Shown here: one piece after another, positions 1 to 53,700 of the stretch
How the letters are laid out: each line of letters starts with the position of its first letter
Position numbering within the stretch: position 1 is the stretch's first letter
From: Tubiluchus corallicola
Taxonomy: Eukaryota > Priapulida > Priapulimorpha > Priapulimorphida > Tubiluchidae
Length of the DNA stretch: 64,000 bases
Assembly: GCA_030141605.1 (NCBI GenBank)
Contig: JAQGDQ010000863.1
Location: 22,887 to 86,886 of the forward strand
Direction: 5' to 3'
The notes under the pieces: model-generated
What the model was told of the DNA's origin: nothing
The model's database searches: none
The model's input: the letters and a program-made list of their open reading frames with translations, nothing else
Made by a program: the position numbers and the translations under genes

Positions 1-40058
<40,058 letters not shown>

Positions 40059-40990
40059 ATTTACCATCTTTCCTTGCGCAGGATTTTTTATCATTGTTGT
40101 TAACACATGCTTCTGTAGCAGCGCGGGTTCCTCTGTGAATTTAAATCAGTTGTTAACAATGTTTACAGATCGGTTTTAACCTTTACTGAATTCCGTGGTC
40201 GTGTAGCGTCGTGGGCGTTTTTAGTTTTTCTTCATTAAGCATATCTTCTCGTCCGTAAGCATGTCTTCCTATTCATTGTTGATTATGTGAAAGCTGTGTA
40301 ATCTCTTAATAACGTATGTCACGGATATGCTGATGTATTATCAATATTGCATTTATACTTTAGGTACGTTGTAGGTTTAAAAGAGTTGTCTGCTGTTTTA
40401 GACATCTCGAGATGATAGGACGTTGTAACTTGTGAATCTCCTCGTGTTAGTCTTCTTACGTTTAATGGGGCGTGCGTGTTACAGGACCGCCCAAAACTAC
40501 TGCTAGTCCATTCCTTTTTGTTGTGGATTTAGTCTTGTACCATTGTTCTTTCCGATTTGTAAAACGAAGCTCTTAGTTGACATTTTCACAGCAGTCAAGC
40601 TTCGCTAAGACATTTGGAAGCACGGGCAATATTGGCGCATTTTTCTGGTACCCGCTGCTGCTAATAGTTTTGTTAAATAATAATTGTTAAACGTCAACGA
40701 AATCAGACGCAGTTTCTGGACGTGTTCACTTTGTTACAAAGCGTACGTAAAACACATACGGTAGATTAGCATTTGATTTAAATGCTAATGTTCTACCATG
40801 TTGTGTTATAATCACTATTATATACTTTATAAAATGTTATTTAGTGCTCCTGTTAGCACTTGTAACTCTGTTGAGCTGCAGTTACGTTAGAGCAGAGTTC
40901 TGAAGTTGTTTGGACACACTATCGTTTCGCGATCTTGCAAAATTGTTACTAATATCAATTAATCTGTAAATAAATTTGGTGTAATTACTC
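40059..40990 (+). other. 3' UTR of the EP400-like isoform with poly(A) signal
   Basis: AT-rich non-coding sequence after the TAA. AATAAA at 40969-40974, inside CTGTAAATAAATTTGG, is a good cleavage signal. No array is present here, unlike the 3' UTR of the other isoform. Confidence 0.6.
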
Positions 40991-41137
40991 TAAATGGTTG
41001 TCGTGTCATAAGAAAATCATAAGCAATAATAATAATTTCATTTAGGCATAGTCCAGGGATAACGCCGTAACTCCATACTGCTTCAATAAACCCGTGTGCT
41101 TGGTCAAACCAGGCTACCATTTTTCAAGTGTTTGGTA

Positions 41138-41200
41138 TGACTGTGTGGGGAGGTGAACCCACGACCTTTCTGGTGGGAAGTGAGCGTGCTACAATTGAGA
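41138..41200 (-). mobile_element. tRNA-like SINE fragment
   Basis: On the minus strand TGTAGCACGCTCACTTCCCA is followed by CCAGAAAGGTCGTGGGTTCA. This resembles the A-box to B-box spacing of tRNA-derived SINEs (GGTCxTGGGTTC). It does not fold into a credible functional tRNA. Confidence 0.5.
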
Positions 41201-41240
41201 TTAAAATGCAACTCCCTCGTTGTCAGGAGTTTTTTATTAA

Positions 41241-41776
41241 CCCTTTCACTACGGAAGGAGGTAGACTGTCGCCCAAGCTCGGCACTGAGCGCAGTCACCC
41301 AGGTCTGTCTATTTTCGCTGGTATAGCCAGGTAAAACATTGTGGAAAAGTTTAACAGCCGTGGGATTGTGGTTGCTTTCCAACAAGTAATGCTAATGAGC
41401 CAATCAGCATCTGAAGCCAGGTGCATTCCACAATACTGTACTGTATGATATGTTCCTGCGCAAAATCACTTGTAGATCGTTGATGAAACGCAAGTTTAGT
41501 TGATTGTTCTGCGTTCTTATAAAATGATTGAGTATTATGGATTAGTATTGTGTCTTTTGTGAAAACTGGTTTCTAAATATAAGTACATGCTTATTTATGA
41601 GGGTGTTTGCATGTGTGTGTGTGGAAATAAAACTAATATTTAATATTAATACTCAATAACGAACAACTACCTGTATATTTACAAGATTCTGTTTTAGTAA
41701 CACACCACAAGAAGTTATTGTGAAATGAGCAAAAGTCAATGTGGCCCAGTTAAAAAGCAACTACGTAGTGAAAGGG
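41241..41776 (-). mobile_element. piggyBac-like MITE, inverted copy
   Basis: TTAA at 41237-41240 precedes CCCTTTCACTACGG, and GTAGTGAAAGGG ends before TTAT (one change from TTAA). Internal blocks are the reverse of the 21250-21859 copy. It lies in the intergenic space between the convergent genes. Confidence 0.83.
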
Positions 41777-42099
41777 TTATATTACCCGTATTTCATTCAT
41801 TTCATTGCTTCATAACAGCCAGATCCCAAGACAAAACACGGGTTTCTTCTTTTACACAATTAAGCCAAAACAACTTATCAGCTATAAATAAAAATTTCAG
41901 TTTTCATTCAGTGGTTTGTAGAAGCGTACAAAAGCTACATTAGATAATAACTATAATATATAATGTGGTTACATTTGCCAGTCGAATGGCTCTCCACAGT
42001 CTAACTGATATTTTTTGAGCTATAAACCTAATCAAAAGGGCATGCAAACCATAGTAGAGTTTGGACAGGCAAGTGTTCTAAAACGCATTTATTTGGCCG

Positions 42100-42320
42100 C
42101 CAAAAAAATTATGACTCTTCTGAAGCACCCACCAGTTTGCACAGGCATGCCTCGGGGTTGCATTCTTGGACCGTTGCTGTTTACAATTTATATGTATTTA
42201 TAAGCAGTCTGCCTAATGCTTGTTCTGAAGTAAACGTACGTATATCTACTGACGACACAAGTTCTATTTTACAGTTCTAAAGCTTCAGAGGACGAAAATA
42301 ATCTCGACATTAATAACATC
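42100..42320 (+). pseudogene. decayed non-LTR retrotransposon reverse transcriptase
   Basis: One frame gives CTGMPRGCILGPLLFTIYM, the (S/T)G(V/M)PQGS.LGPLLF palm block. A second frame, about one base on, gives ISSLPNACSEVNVRISTDDT, corresponding to INDLP...YADD(T). The frameshift and the altered catalytic box (STDD for YADD) show that it is dead. Confidence 0.8.
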
Positions 42321-43630
42321 TAAACGACTGTTGGACTTGAATTTAATGCACGAAGAGCAACTGATTCAAAACAACAGTTTAAATAATAATAATTATTGGA
42401 AACAAATATTTACAACATTTTACACTCAATAAATCAGTTGTTACTGTACAAAAAAAATTTGGTATCATTTTTACACATTTACAAAAATAAGTTACAAACA
42501 AATTTACAGAATTGAGATTTTTTTATACATTTGGCACATTATGAGCCGTAATTAAACACTCGATGGTAGTGCTTATCCAGCATACGGTTATGGCAAGACT
42601 GGAACCGAGCTCACTTATCAACGATGATACTTCAAGACAACACGAGAGGGCACTGGTCAATTTTAGATTCGTATACATGTGCTCTCAAAGCTAGAAATAG
42701 TTAGGGGGAGGGCGGCAGATGAGACCACCCAAAAGTAACTCTGCCTTAGTCACTCCATTAATTTTACGCTTCACGGCAATATAGCAATAAGAATAAGTGT
42801 ACTTTATATACTGGTACATGATAATAGTAAGAAAAATTCAACTAGTTATATTCATATCACAATTATCACTATTCAAATCCGACTAGAGCCATTTTAAGAG
42901 TTCCTTCCTTCCTTCCTAGCTTAGTATTCTTCAGGGATGACTAAGATCAGGTGTCGTCTACAGAAGCGTTTTTGGATCGAAACGTGATCACGACTTTTTC
43001 GATGCGTTTTTCTTTCACTTTAATTTGAACGAACGTAAAGCGGCACCGACGAGGAACACAGAATTGTGCGGGTGAAGATGTTCACTAGTTGCCGAAACTA
43101 CACCTTCCTCTTGCTCGAAATGTGGAATCACTTTTGTCACATGCAGCTTTACTAGCAAAGATTTTTCAAATTTTTGTCAAACAGCCTGCAGAAAAAACGT
43201 TCTAGCGGCGCCTGGTGGGACTCTCGGAAGGAGATATATAGCTCTTTAAAAAGAGGAAGAACAGGGCTACACGATGATGTGGGCTATATTTTAGGGCAGG
43301 TCCAGCAAGAGGAGTACCGACGAGTTAATTAGATGTTCTATTTTTGGCAATTCTCGCTTAGAAAACTGCTGACGCAAAGCCATTGTTCATCCATTATACT
43401 CTGTCTATAGCCTTATAGCTTTAATTCAGTAAAAGCTGCTGCTGCTGACTTTGCGTTAGGAAATAAACGAACACTGGGTAGAATGCTCGCGCATTGTTGA
43501 TTATAAGTGTATTTATACGCAAAATTTTTTGCGGGGTCTTTGCTAGCAGTTCTTTTCTACTCGTCATTCGGCTAAGGAGAGTGAAAATGACACACTTTTG
43601 CACACACACGACATGAGCATGCAGTTAACC
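42321..43630. other. intergenic remainder with the reverse copy of dispersed repeat E
   Basis: 42960-43560 is the inverse of 10795-11320. The rest (42321-42960) is AT-rich with no feature recognised. I did not find a convincing minus-strand poly(A) signal for the polycystin gene. Confidence 0.5.
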
Positions 43631-44745
43631 TCAGCTATTAAGCCACTCCGTAAGACTGTCGCCTCGTTCAGTCTTGTAACGGCCGGTCCGTCTTCGGTTC
43701 TTAAGACGCTTGAGGTTCTTAAGACCTCTTGCTTGCCTTTGGACTCTAAGGCGACGGAGGTTCTCTCTAAAATGAGCCGTAAGATTATAATTTGAAATTT
43801 GCTGACTGCGCCACTCCTTCATCACCGTGCTGCGAGATTTGATCAAAATCACTCTGAACATGCTAATCAAATAGACCAACGAGAAACAGGTGAAGATCAG
43901 GAAAAACACCGGAACAAAAAACAGGCTAATTCCTGCCACTTGTATTGAGCTGGCTCTCAAGACTAAACTCAACATGGTTTCCGCAGCTAAGAGAAAGTTA
44001 CTAAATTCCTTGCAGGTAGCTCCTAACACTAACATGCCAAATAGTGCAAATGGTATCATACTGAATAATAACACAACGGATGATGCAATTAACGATCTCA
44101 GCGATAAGGATAAAGTTAAAAGCACAGTGGCCGTAGATCTATTTAATAGCAGCATGTCCCACAATTTCACGGTTACAAGAAAAACAAGAATCGACAGCGT
44201 ACAGGTGAGACAAAAATCCCAGAATGCAGCTTCGTAGAAATTCACAAACTGTTCGTTCTTGTCCTCTGAATATCTTGCCAAAAGTTCGTCAACAATCCAC
44301 TTTTTCTTGACGAAAAAAGCAATGGCTGCAAAAGACAGGCCCAGGAGACCCAGTTCTGCCAAGTTGGAAAAGTAACGGAAATACCTGAGTCGCCTGAGAT
44401 AAATTCTCTTAATTTCTCTAAAACAGAAGCCAGCAAGAATCACTACATAAAACAACTCACAAGTAATCAGCGTTATTTCTACCGACCTCAAATACTTGAT
44501 GAGGTTTAATGTAAATATGTTATAGAATGGAAAAAGTCTTCCCATTGCACTGAATTCTATCATCAGTATGACGATACTGAACAAGTTGGTGTTAGAACTG
44601 AAAAGTGTCAATTCAATCATTAGTACGCGAGTGCGATCGTCTATCCAGCGGGAATTGTTTAAAGTGTTGATCATGGCTTCATTGATTGTATGATTACGAG
44701 TCAGATCCACAACGTAGCCTCCGCCGTCGTACATGGCAAATCTAC
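43631..44745 (-). CDS. polycystin-1-like last exon: end of TOP domain, TM7-TM11, C-tail
   Basis: Minus-strand acceptor TTCATCCAG opens GRFAMYDGGGYVVDL, then WIDDRTRVLMIELTLFSSNT and NLFSIVILMIEF. These are the conserved YDGGGYV and W(I/L)D.RTR...(I/V)E.T blocks. Five hydrophobic spans follow (SVEITLITCELFYVVILAGF to FFLIFTCFSLVYLISMF). Between the last two lies a pore-like FSNFLLAAETMLSLVLRA. As in polycystin-1 proteins, the GD selectivity motif of PKD2 is missing. A basic tail (LRRLRVQRQARG..KRLKNRRRTGRYK) ends at TGA. Confidence 0.96.
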
Positions 44746-47700
44746 CTGGATGAATAAAAACAAAATCTGCGTGTAGAAAAGGATCCGGAAAACATTTGCT
44801 TATGCGAAGTTTATTATAATTTTTTGTTTTGTTAGCAAAATCTCAAGTCATAGCCAATTTTCAAGTACAAGAGTCAAGATACATGCAAAGATGAATTGTA
44901 ATACTGCACCAATAAGAGCAAATATTAGTTTGTTCCCACCACTGTGTCCTACAAAATGACAAACTAAACTACATTAAACTCATTTGAAAAACCAGTAATT
45001 AGTTAACATTCAGGGTACAGTAAACCAAAAGTAAAACATCTTCAACATAGATAATTGCTCTGGTAACCGTTACAGTATACTTACGTGGTTGCAGACTATC
45101 TACGCTATATCCATGTTTACTGATGAAAGAATTAGATAAGATTAAAGGACAAGACAACACTTCGCGAATCAAAAAAATTTGTGTATAAATTTTTCATCAC
45201 TTACATGCTGTCGTCTCAATGCATGTAGAGCTTGCATTAGCAGTAATGCTTGTATAACTTTCAAATTTAAACTCCCACGACGATCGTTTGACGGCAAGTT
45301 GTTTGAAACGCGTTGAGATAAAATTTGCATAAATTTGAAAATGCTCCACTCACCCATAAAAGGCAAAGTACGGAGTTCCAATGCCGACTGATACGTCCAC
45401 TGGTCAGGAGGAAAATGCGGAAAACTTCGAAGACGCCAGTCCGACTCGTAGGAACGAGAATCTTTAAACAACCAGTGATAACGACCAACGCAAGAACGTC
45501 CAAATGGCCACATCAAGGCCGGTATAGAACACGAATCTGTCAAAGGACGAGCTCATTTGAAAAAAAATCATCTTTCACAAAAATTTGAATTTTTCGTACT
45601 AGTTCAAGCATTATTTAAGATTTATTTAAACACGGTAACACCCACAGCAAAAGCAAAAGGAATACTACAGTCAAACCTCGTTATAAGCCCCCCACCCCCC
45701 GAAAGCATTACTGGTAGCTGAGAAACAGGTGCAATCATCACATTAATGAATTCATGAAACAATTACTCCTTTGTTCAATAATTTCTTGAATAGTAAGTTA
45801 AAATTAATAAATGCAAACGATAATGATGTTTAACATTATAACATCCAAGATTATGTTCTTCGTGGAGTCACGATATGATGCAGGGTTCTGGAAAGGGGTC
45901 GCAATTAACAGAAGTTTTGGGAAGCACTGGGGTAGATTATTTAAAAATTAAGAAGGAATCGATTTTGATCTACAGTAATACGCTTACTTTGTCCGGAATT
46001 TTGCAAAAGGAACGAGGTGAAAATATCAGCGGTACATCTTAGAAAGTGAAATCACAAAATGAAAGTGAAAACGAAGCATAACTAACGTATGAAAATGTTT
46101 AAGGTCATAGCGATGAAGAAATGAATTTATTACATAATAATAGAAATTTACTGCTAATCGTACCGGGTTTTAATCGTAGCTGGCGTAGTCTGACCACTCC
46201 GACCAATCGAGTGACCGCATCGGCTCCATAACCGGGTAGCCCCGGGCCGCCGTTATACAATGAATCAGTCGACAAGCTTTTGAAGAGTGTGCTATGAATA
46301 TAATCCCACATACTCTTTACATCTTTTATCTAAAAAGCAATGCAGTTCTATAGACTAACAATGATCGTAGACTACGACAGAAGCATCTTGCATAAACTCA
46401 GCCTTATACTAGTCCAATCACATGGCAGATGCCATTAGATCAGCTAATAATTATTGAAAATCAATTTTTGGAAAAGTTTTGCACGAAATTTTGATGGGTT
46501 CGTGTCAAAAGACAGATTCTGTGTAAAATCCTAGACATTGCGGAATTACACTTGTGACACAACCTCCGTAGAATAAGTTTTAAAACCACAAAACCTTGGG
46601 CAAGGGGTTATAAAATTAAATTTTTAACATCTTTTGCACATTTTCTTGACAATTTGGTGCTAGAATATAAAGTCCAAAATATTTCGTGTTTGTTTGTAAA
46701 AAAAATAATAAAAAAATTGACATTTGACCAAATTTTTGATGCATTCTACTTTGAAGCATCATAATGTAGTTCTAGCTGCACCGACTTACGGACGGCTTTG
46801 GTTTGCAAGCACACAAATCTAGAAATGTTTCTTACATCAGTAAACTTGGTTTTTCCACGATACACTGCATTGATTACAAGATCCTCAACTGTTTGCGTTA
46901 CTCTAAATGACCTGCAAGACAGAATAAGTATGAATAATTGCAACTACAACAAGACGGTGTGTCAAAAACCATAATAGTCAAATTCTGATGAACAGCATCC
47001 AGAGCTGGATGACACGGAACAGATTCATTATGTTGGTGGTCGTGGAACGACAAAAATCTCAATAATTATTAAGGAAGATTAAATCACATTATACATTAAC
47101 CGGGCAGAAATGTCTTAGCCATGCTTATATAGATGTATATCCTTCTTCATCAAAGGAAACAGTCAAGCTAGTAAGGCAGATGCACACAAGATGTTTTCCA
47201 GATGGTCACTCATCTGTTTGCTAACTGGATTTGGCACTGTTTTTCTTAGCAACTCCAGTTGCTAAGCACGTAGTGTGTTGACTCTGTTTTATTCCTGCCC
47301 CACCATTCGGCACTTAGCGGGTTATTGTCAAGCAAAATCCTCTAAAGTGAAACACTGAACCAATGGCAGTGACTTAGCTCCATGTTCAGATAAATGTAAA
47401 TTCTCCTGGACGCCCTCGAAGTACAATAACAGATGCATTGCCGAGAGTATTCCTATCATTTATCCATTCAATGCTTAGTAATAGTATTCAGTTAGTGACC
47501 ATGTTTGGCACTATAGTCAACGTCGGATATAAGATACTCGTTTATAAGGGACGCTCTCTTATAAGAGACCATCAACACCAGTCCCAATTTTTCCTAATGT
47601 TTTTCCTATGTAAAAATCTTCGTATATAAGGTACTCTAATATAATGCACTTTCGCTTATAAAGGACAATATCTTCAGATCTCGCGTATTAGAAACCCAGG

Positions 47701-50700
47701 TAAATTACCTCGCATATAAGGGACCCTGTGATCAAAGCGAAATTGATCGATTTTTAACCTCAACTTTTTGCAAACTCCGCCTTCGAACAGCTCGGTTTCT
47801 GCAGACATATACATCTCGCATCACTGAAGGAGCTTCCTACATAGCGTTTGCACTGAATGTGTAGCAATAATCCATAAAAATATGGGTAAAAGTACAGAAA
47901 AGTACAAGTCTAGATACACCCTCGGTCTGACTCTACTTCGGCTGTAAGGGACATCGGATATAAGGGACAATTTTTTCCGGTCCGGAGGAGTCCCTTGATA
48001 TCCGAGGTTGACTGTATTTAACCATTCGGCTATTCTTTTTGCCTCAAAAAGAAAAAGACGCCACAGCTTCATTCCTGTTTCATTTCTGTTGGATTCCACA
48101 ACTCAATTGTCACAAAGCAACATTTGTCGTGAAGCTCACGATTTCTTGATCTTACTTTTATTAATTATTAGTTCTTAATTATGATCTTTAGTCATATTAT
48201 TACATTGTCTTGTTAAAACATTAAAAATCCCACACAAGAAATTTCAGCTGTAAACTAAGTCTATTTCTTTATGTACAGTCTAAACTTTCATCCTTGAACT
48301 AGTATGCATAACATTTACCTTCATTGAATTGCTGGCTTCCTTGCTTCATGGAAAAAACTTACCTGGGCAGTTGGCTTTCAGAGATCACTGACTAAGCAAG
48401 TGACTTAAACTGAGAGAGCAATGTAAAGTGTTATTAATGATTTATAAAAATAAAGCTCACCTGTATTCTACTTGAATTCTACCTGTATTCTAGTGTCTTA
48501 GCAATTACCTTCAGAACTTCTTCATAGAGAGAGAGAGAGAGAGAGGGAGAGGGAGAGGGAGAGGGAGAGGGCGAGGGCGAGAGAGAGGGAGGTAGGGAGG
48601 GAGCAATGTATAGTGTTATTAATGATTTATATAAATAAAGCTCACCTGTATTTTACTTGAATTCTACCTGTATTCTAGTGTCTTAGCAATTACCTTCAGA
48701 ACTTCTTCATAGAGAGAGAGAGAGAGAGGGAGAGGGAGAGGGAGAGGGCGAGGGCGAGAGAGAGGGAGGTAGGGAGGGAGCAATGTATAGTGTTATTAAT
48801 GATTTATATAAATAAAGCTCACCTGTATTCTACTTGAATTCTACCTGTATTCTAGTGTCTTAGCAATTACCTGCAGAACTTCTTCATAGAGAGAGAGAGA
48901 GAGAGGGAGAGGGAGAGGGAGAGGGCGAGGGCGAGAGAGGGGGAGGTAGGGAGGGAGCAATGTATAGTGTTATTAATGATTTATATAAATAAAGCTCACC
49001 TGTATTCTACTTGAATTCTACCTGTATTCTAGTGTCTTAGCAATTACCTGCAGAACTTCTTCATAACATTCATAAACAAACCTGGCGTCTCGGAAATTAT
49101 AGACGATGCTAGACAGGAGGATGGTGAAGCAGAAGAGGATGGACACCTCTTTTGAAATGTGATTCAAGTTACGCCTCCTGATGCGCTCTTTTCTCTGTTT
49201 TGCGATCTCCGCCTCCTCCGGTGGTTTGTACGATTGTCGCTGCTGCAGATTCCTAGGAAGTTAAACTTTTTGTGACTCCGTGATGAAAAGAGACGTCTTA
49301 AAAAGACACAACTTGAGAAGAAAGGTAAAAACATTGTGCATAAAGTTTTGCCAATCTTGGTTTTACAAATTCTGGGAAAATTTCTTTAAACGACAGGAAA
49401 AGGGGTACCTGAAAAATTGCCTTAGAAAATTATATTACTTTATAGCAATATTATCCGTATATCGCACTCGTGTTGAAAGGATTTTTTTGTTTGTTTTCAC
49501 TTTAAATCTCCCGCAATACTCTTCCAAAGTCGCCATTACATGACGTCATATACGCACAATGTAAATCAGGGAAGAAAAGGAAATGTTAAATTAAGATCCA
49601 AAAAACTTTTCAAGCAAATCTATATTGCCTAGCATTTCGCTTACCTGCTGGAAAGATTTATGTAACTAGAAAAGAAAATTATTAATTATTTAAAACGTTT
49701 TCACCAATTGGTAAAAAGTCGCTGACTCACCCACCAGGGTGCACCACTCACTAACCAAAAACGTATTTTTTATCTTATTGACAAGATACAGTAATTAAAA
49801 TTTTATTTAGTTAGTGACGTGTATGCTACGAATGCTCTGATTATTTTTTCAAACTTTACAAAATGTTACCTAAACTTGTTTCAAATGTCCTGTCGTGAAA
49901 ATGGCTGCATCTAACGGTCATCGCGGGAGTTTAAATTTACATGTTTTATACAGCGTGACTGCCGATTGAAGTCCTGTACGCAAAAAGCCAGCATGTAAGT
50001 GATATAAAATTTCGAGACGAATTTTTTTAAACTTTATGTAAGTGGAGAGTTTTCTTGTGCTTTAATTAAACTTGGACTTTTTGCCAACTACTAATGAACA
50101 GCAATAAAGATATTTCAGCAATTTTTGCCATATTTCTGGTATGAAACACGCTAAAAGCACAGTTAATAATACCTGCAAATACTAACCTTTGCAGCTCATA
50201 AGTGCTAGGCTCCTGCAAGTATGTTTCATCGTGTTCAAGTGGTACATCATCGTGAACATTTGTCTTATCTATCTCATCCGGAGTTTTAAACAGCATTGCC
50301 ACAACAGCAGCAAGAAACAAAACCTTCAACGGCTGAGTAACAAAAATACTTTGAAAGATTGAAGTCAGTATTGAAAACAACCAATCCATGCTCTTCTGGT
50401 AACCGTATTTCAACCCGTAAAGCATGATGAAATACGATGACACTACGCACAGTGATATTACCAGCACCCAGGCAAGCTTGACACAGTGAACCTTGATACG
50501 CATCCTTAAAGACTCGGGGAATATATTGTTAAAAAAGATGAAAAATAACCGGATCAACCGTGAACAACGTCTTTCTTTTTCGTACTCTTGCTTCTGAGTG
50601 ACATCTTCACCAAACAGGAAACGCAAGTCTGCGTCTGAGTGACGCTGTGATCTGTCAGCATCCCTCAAAGATTCCGGATAGATTCCCACACTTTTAAGAT

Positions 50701-53700
50701 CTTCACCTGCAGAAGGTTCCCGGAAAACCGAAGGACTGGATGTTACGGACTTGTCGGTCTTTTTTGGAATACCAAAAAGTGAGGCAAGAGATACCTTTGA
50801 TTCATCCTCGTCGAGACGGTCAACTGAGGTGGCGTCACCAAAAAGAGATTCCAGTCCTATTATCAACTCCCCCTCTTCTTCTATGTCGTAAAGATAATCA
50901 AAAGAGAAGACGCTGGGAATTTCTTCATCAGTTTCTCTATAGGAACGACCTTTGGGCGGAGAAAGCGGATCAAACTGTCGTGCCATATTCTGCAATGTGG
51001 TTTTTACATTTTCCAAGTTTTCCTTTATCACCCCGACATCGGAGCTGCTCGAGATTTCGCCGCAGACACTCTGCACCTCAAACTCGTGCAAAACATCTTC
51101 CTCTGCGATTTGCGTAGAAAGACGTGAACCGTTTCTTCCATGACGCCTGCAACACGCAACGTTTGAATAAAGCAGATTTGTCACAACTAACGTATGAAAA
51201 ACATTCTATTAGGCAGGAGCGGATTAAGACCCCAAGAGGCCCTCGCTGAAAAGATTATGGTACCTGTGCAATTAACAATAAAAGCAAAACTAAACTGTAA
51301 AATCAAATTTTATGTTTCAAAATGAAAGAGAAACTTGCAGTAAGATTTATTTACAGTAGTCAGGGAATCATCATCACCATCATTTGATAAAATACATGCA
51401 GTGAAAACTCTAAAGCAACATTATCCTCTTTTCAGCATCACCACACTATTACAAGCATCACCACACTATTACAAGCATTATCACACTATTACAAGCATTA
51501 CCACACTATTACAAGCATTACCACACTATTACCAGCATCACCACACTATTACAAGCATTATCACACTATTACAAGCATTACCACACTATTACAAGCATCT
51601 CCACACCATTACACGCATTACCACACTATTACAAGCATCACCACACTATTACAAGCATTACCACACTATTACAAGCATTATCACACTATTACAAGCATTA
51701 CCACACTATTACAAGCATCTCCACACCATTACACGCATTACCACACTATTACAAGCATCACCACACTATTACAAGCATCACCACACTATTACAAGCATTA
51801 TCACACTATTACAAGCATTACCACACTATTACAAGCATCTCCACACCATTACATGCATTACCACACTATTACAAGCATCACCACACTATTACAAGCATTA
51901 CCACACTATTACCAGCATTACCACACTATTACAAGCATTACCACACTATTACAAGCATTACCACACTATTACCAGCATTACCACACTATTACAAGCATTA
52001 CCACACTATTACAAGCATTACCACACTATTACAAGCATTACCACACTATTACCAGCATTACCACACTATTACAAGCATTACCACACTATTACAAGCATCG
52101 CCACACTTTCATAAGAATTGCCACACTTGAAATGTTGTTGTTGTTGGCATCCTTCCGTCTCGAAAAACAATGGAGTGTGCGTTCCTCCGCCTAGTGTCGA
52201 GATACAGTGTGGGCATCCCGCAAGCCTACAGCTCCTAGCATTCCTAGGCGGTCACCCATCCAAGTACTAACCAGGCTCTACGTTGCTTAACTTCGGTGAT
52301 CAGACGAGAAGCGGTGTTTTCAACGTGATACACTTGAAATGCATACACTATGAAATATTATATAACCAATCAATGTCATCAAATGGACAGCGTGCAGCTC
52401 AGGTTGATCAGTAACCACAGTCTCTATACCCATCCATCATGTTGTGAACAAACACAGAAACAGCCACGCATATTCCACATTACTTTCTCGGTAATTATTA
52501 AATTTAAAAAACCGTGCGGGCTTCTCTTCCACTGAAACCCTAAGCACTTGCTTATTTTGTTCAATGGTTATTCCAGGGATTGTGTTAACTACAGTAAACA
52601 GTTCTAAATGAAAACTGTGCATTGGTATTTGAAATGTTAGCGACAAAACTCAAAAAACTGCGATACCTACTGGTCTAGCCAGCACTTGGATTTGCGCACA
52701 TACCTGGCTTCATACCGGTTTCTGCCGGCTGTCTTTTGCACGCACTTCAACTGCTATTTGACAAGCATCTACATGTGAACTAGTTTTGCTGTTAGTTTTC
52801 TGTTAGATATGATTATAACAACATTTCTTATAACTTGTGATACTGTAACAAAACGTTGTGCTCCTTCGTGCAATCATAGATGTCAAAAAGTGTAAGTTCA
52901 CATAAATTTTCATTCTCATGGTTAAACTGTACGAACTTTTGCTAATATCTGTAAGAACCTGGTAATATTTGCAGCTAAATGCGATTATCCTCTTCCTTCA
53001 CAGATCTGAATAAAGCCTTTCTTGTAGCAAAAGCCTGTCACTAATAAACTGCACAACTGCATTGCCTTATACGGAGCTTTGAGACTTAGTTATGTTATCT
53101 TAAAACATTGAGCATATCATCTACACTTACCCTCCAGGGTCGGCTATGTACGGGGAGTCGGGTCTCTTATCAGGCTGCGAAAGACGGAACAGTTGAACGA
53201 CAAATATATTGATAGGAAGTACAATTAGTGCACTCTGTATACCTGTGGTGCAAGAAAAAATAGTTCATCATATTAATTAGTTATTATCATTTTAATGAAA
53301 AGATTAATGTTCACAATGGAACAAAGTCAAAATTAATGGAATTTTGATACAAAAATTTAAAGATAGGAAATGAATGGTCTAGATTTGAACCACAGACTTT
53401 TTGCTTACATCTTAGACCACTTGCCACTTAGCCTTATAAACAGATGGTTCCTGGTTCAAGTCCAGACTGTATCACAGCTTTTCACATTTGCTATCTTTGG
53501 CGTTAAAATTTCATTAATTTGGGGTTTAGTTTCATTATTATCAACTTAACCCTGCGAGACGGATTTCTCGACCAAAGCCAGTTCACACCTCAAACGAAAA
53601 GGAAATGATTTTTTAACCTCAACTACTAATGATTGGGAAAGGGTGAATTTGTAAACACAGTTTGTTTTTACTTATTCAATTAAGTATTTTATAGTATACC

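Noticed and set aside
43890-44237. 115-codon plus-strand ORF over the polycystin last exon
   Set aside because: Shadow of a minus-strand coding exon with clear transmembrane segments.
49048-49252. Longer polycystin exon using CTGCAG|GTAATT at 49048
   Set aside because: It would end in phase 0, whereas the next exon needs two bases; the GCCAG|GTTTGT donor at 49082 gives a family-like RDARSFR junction.
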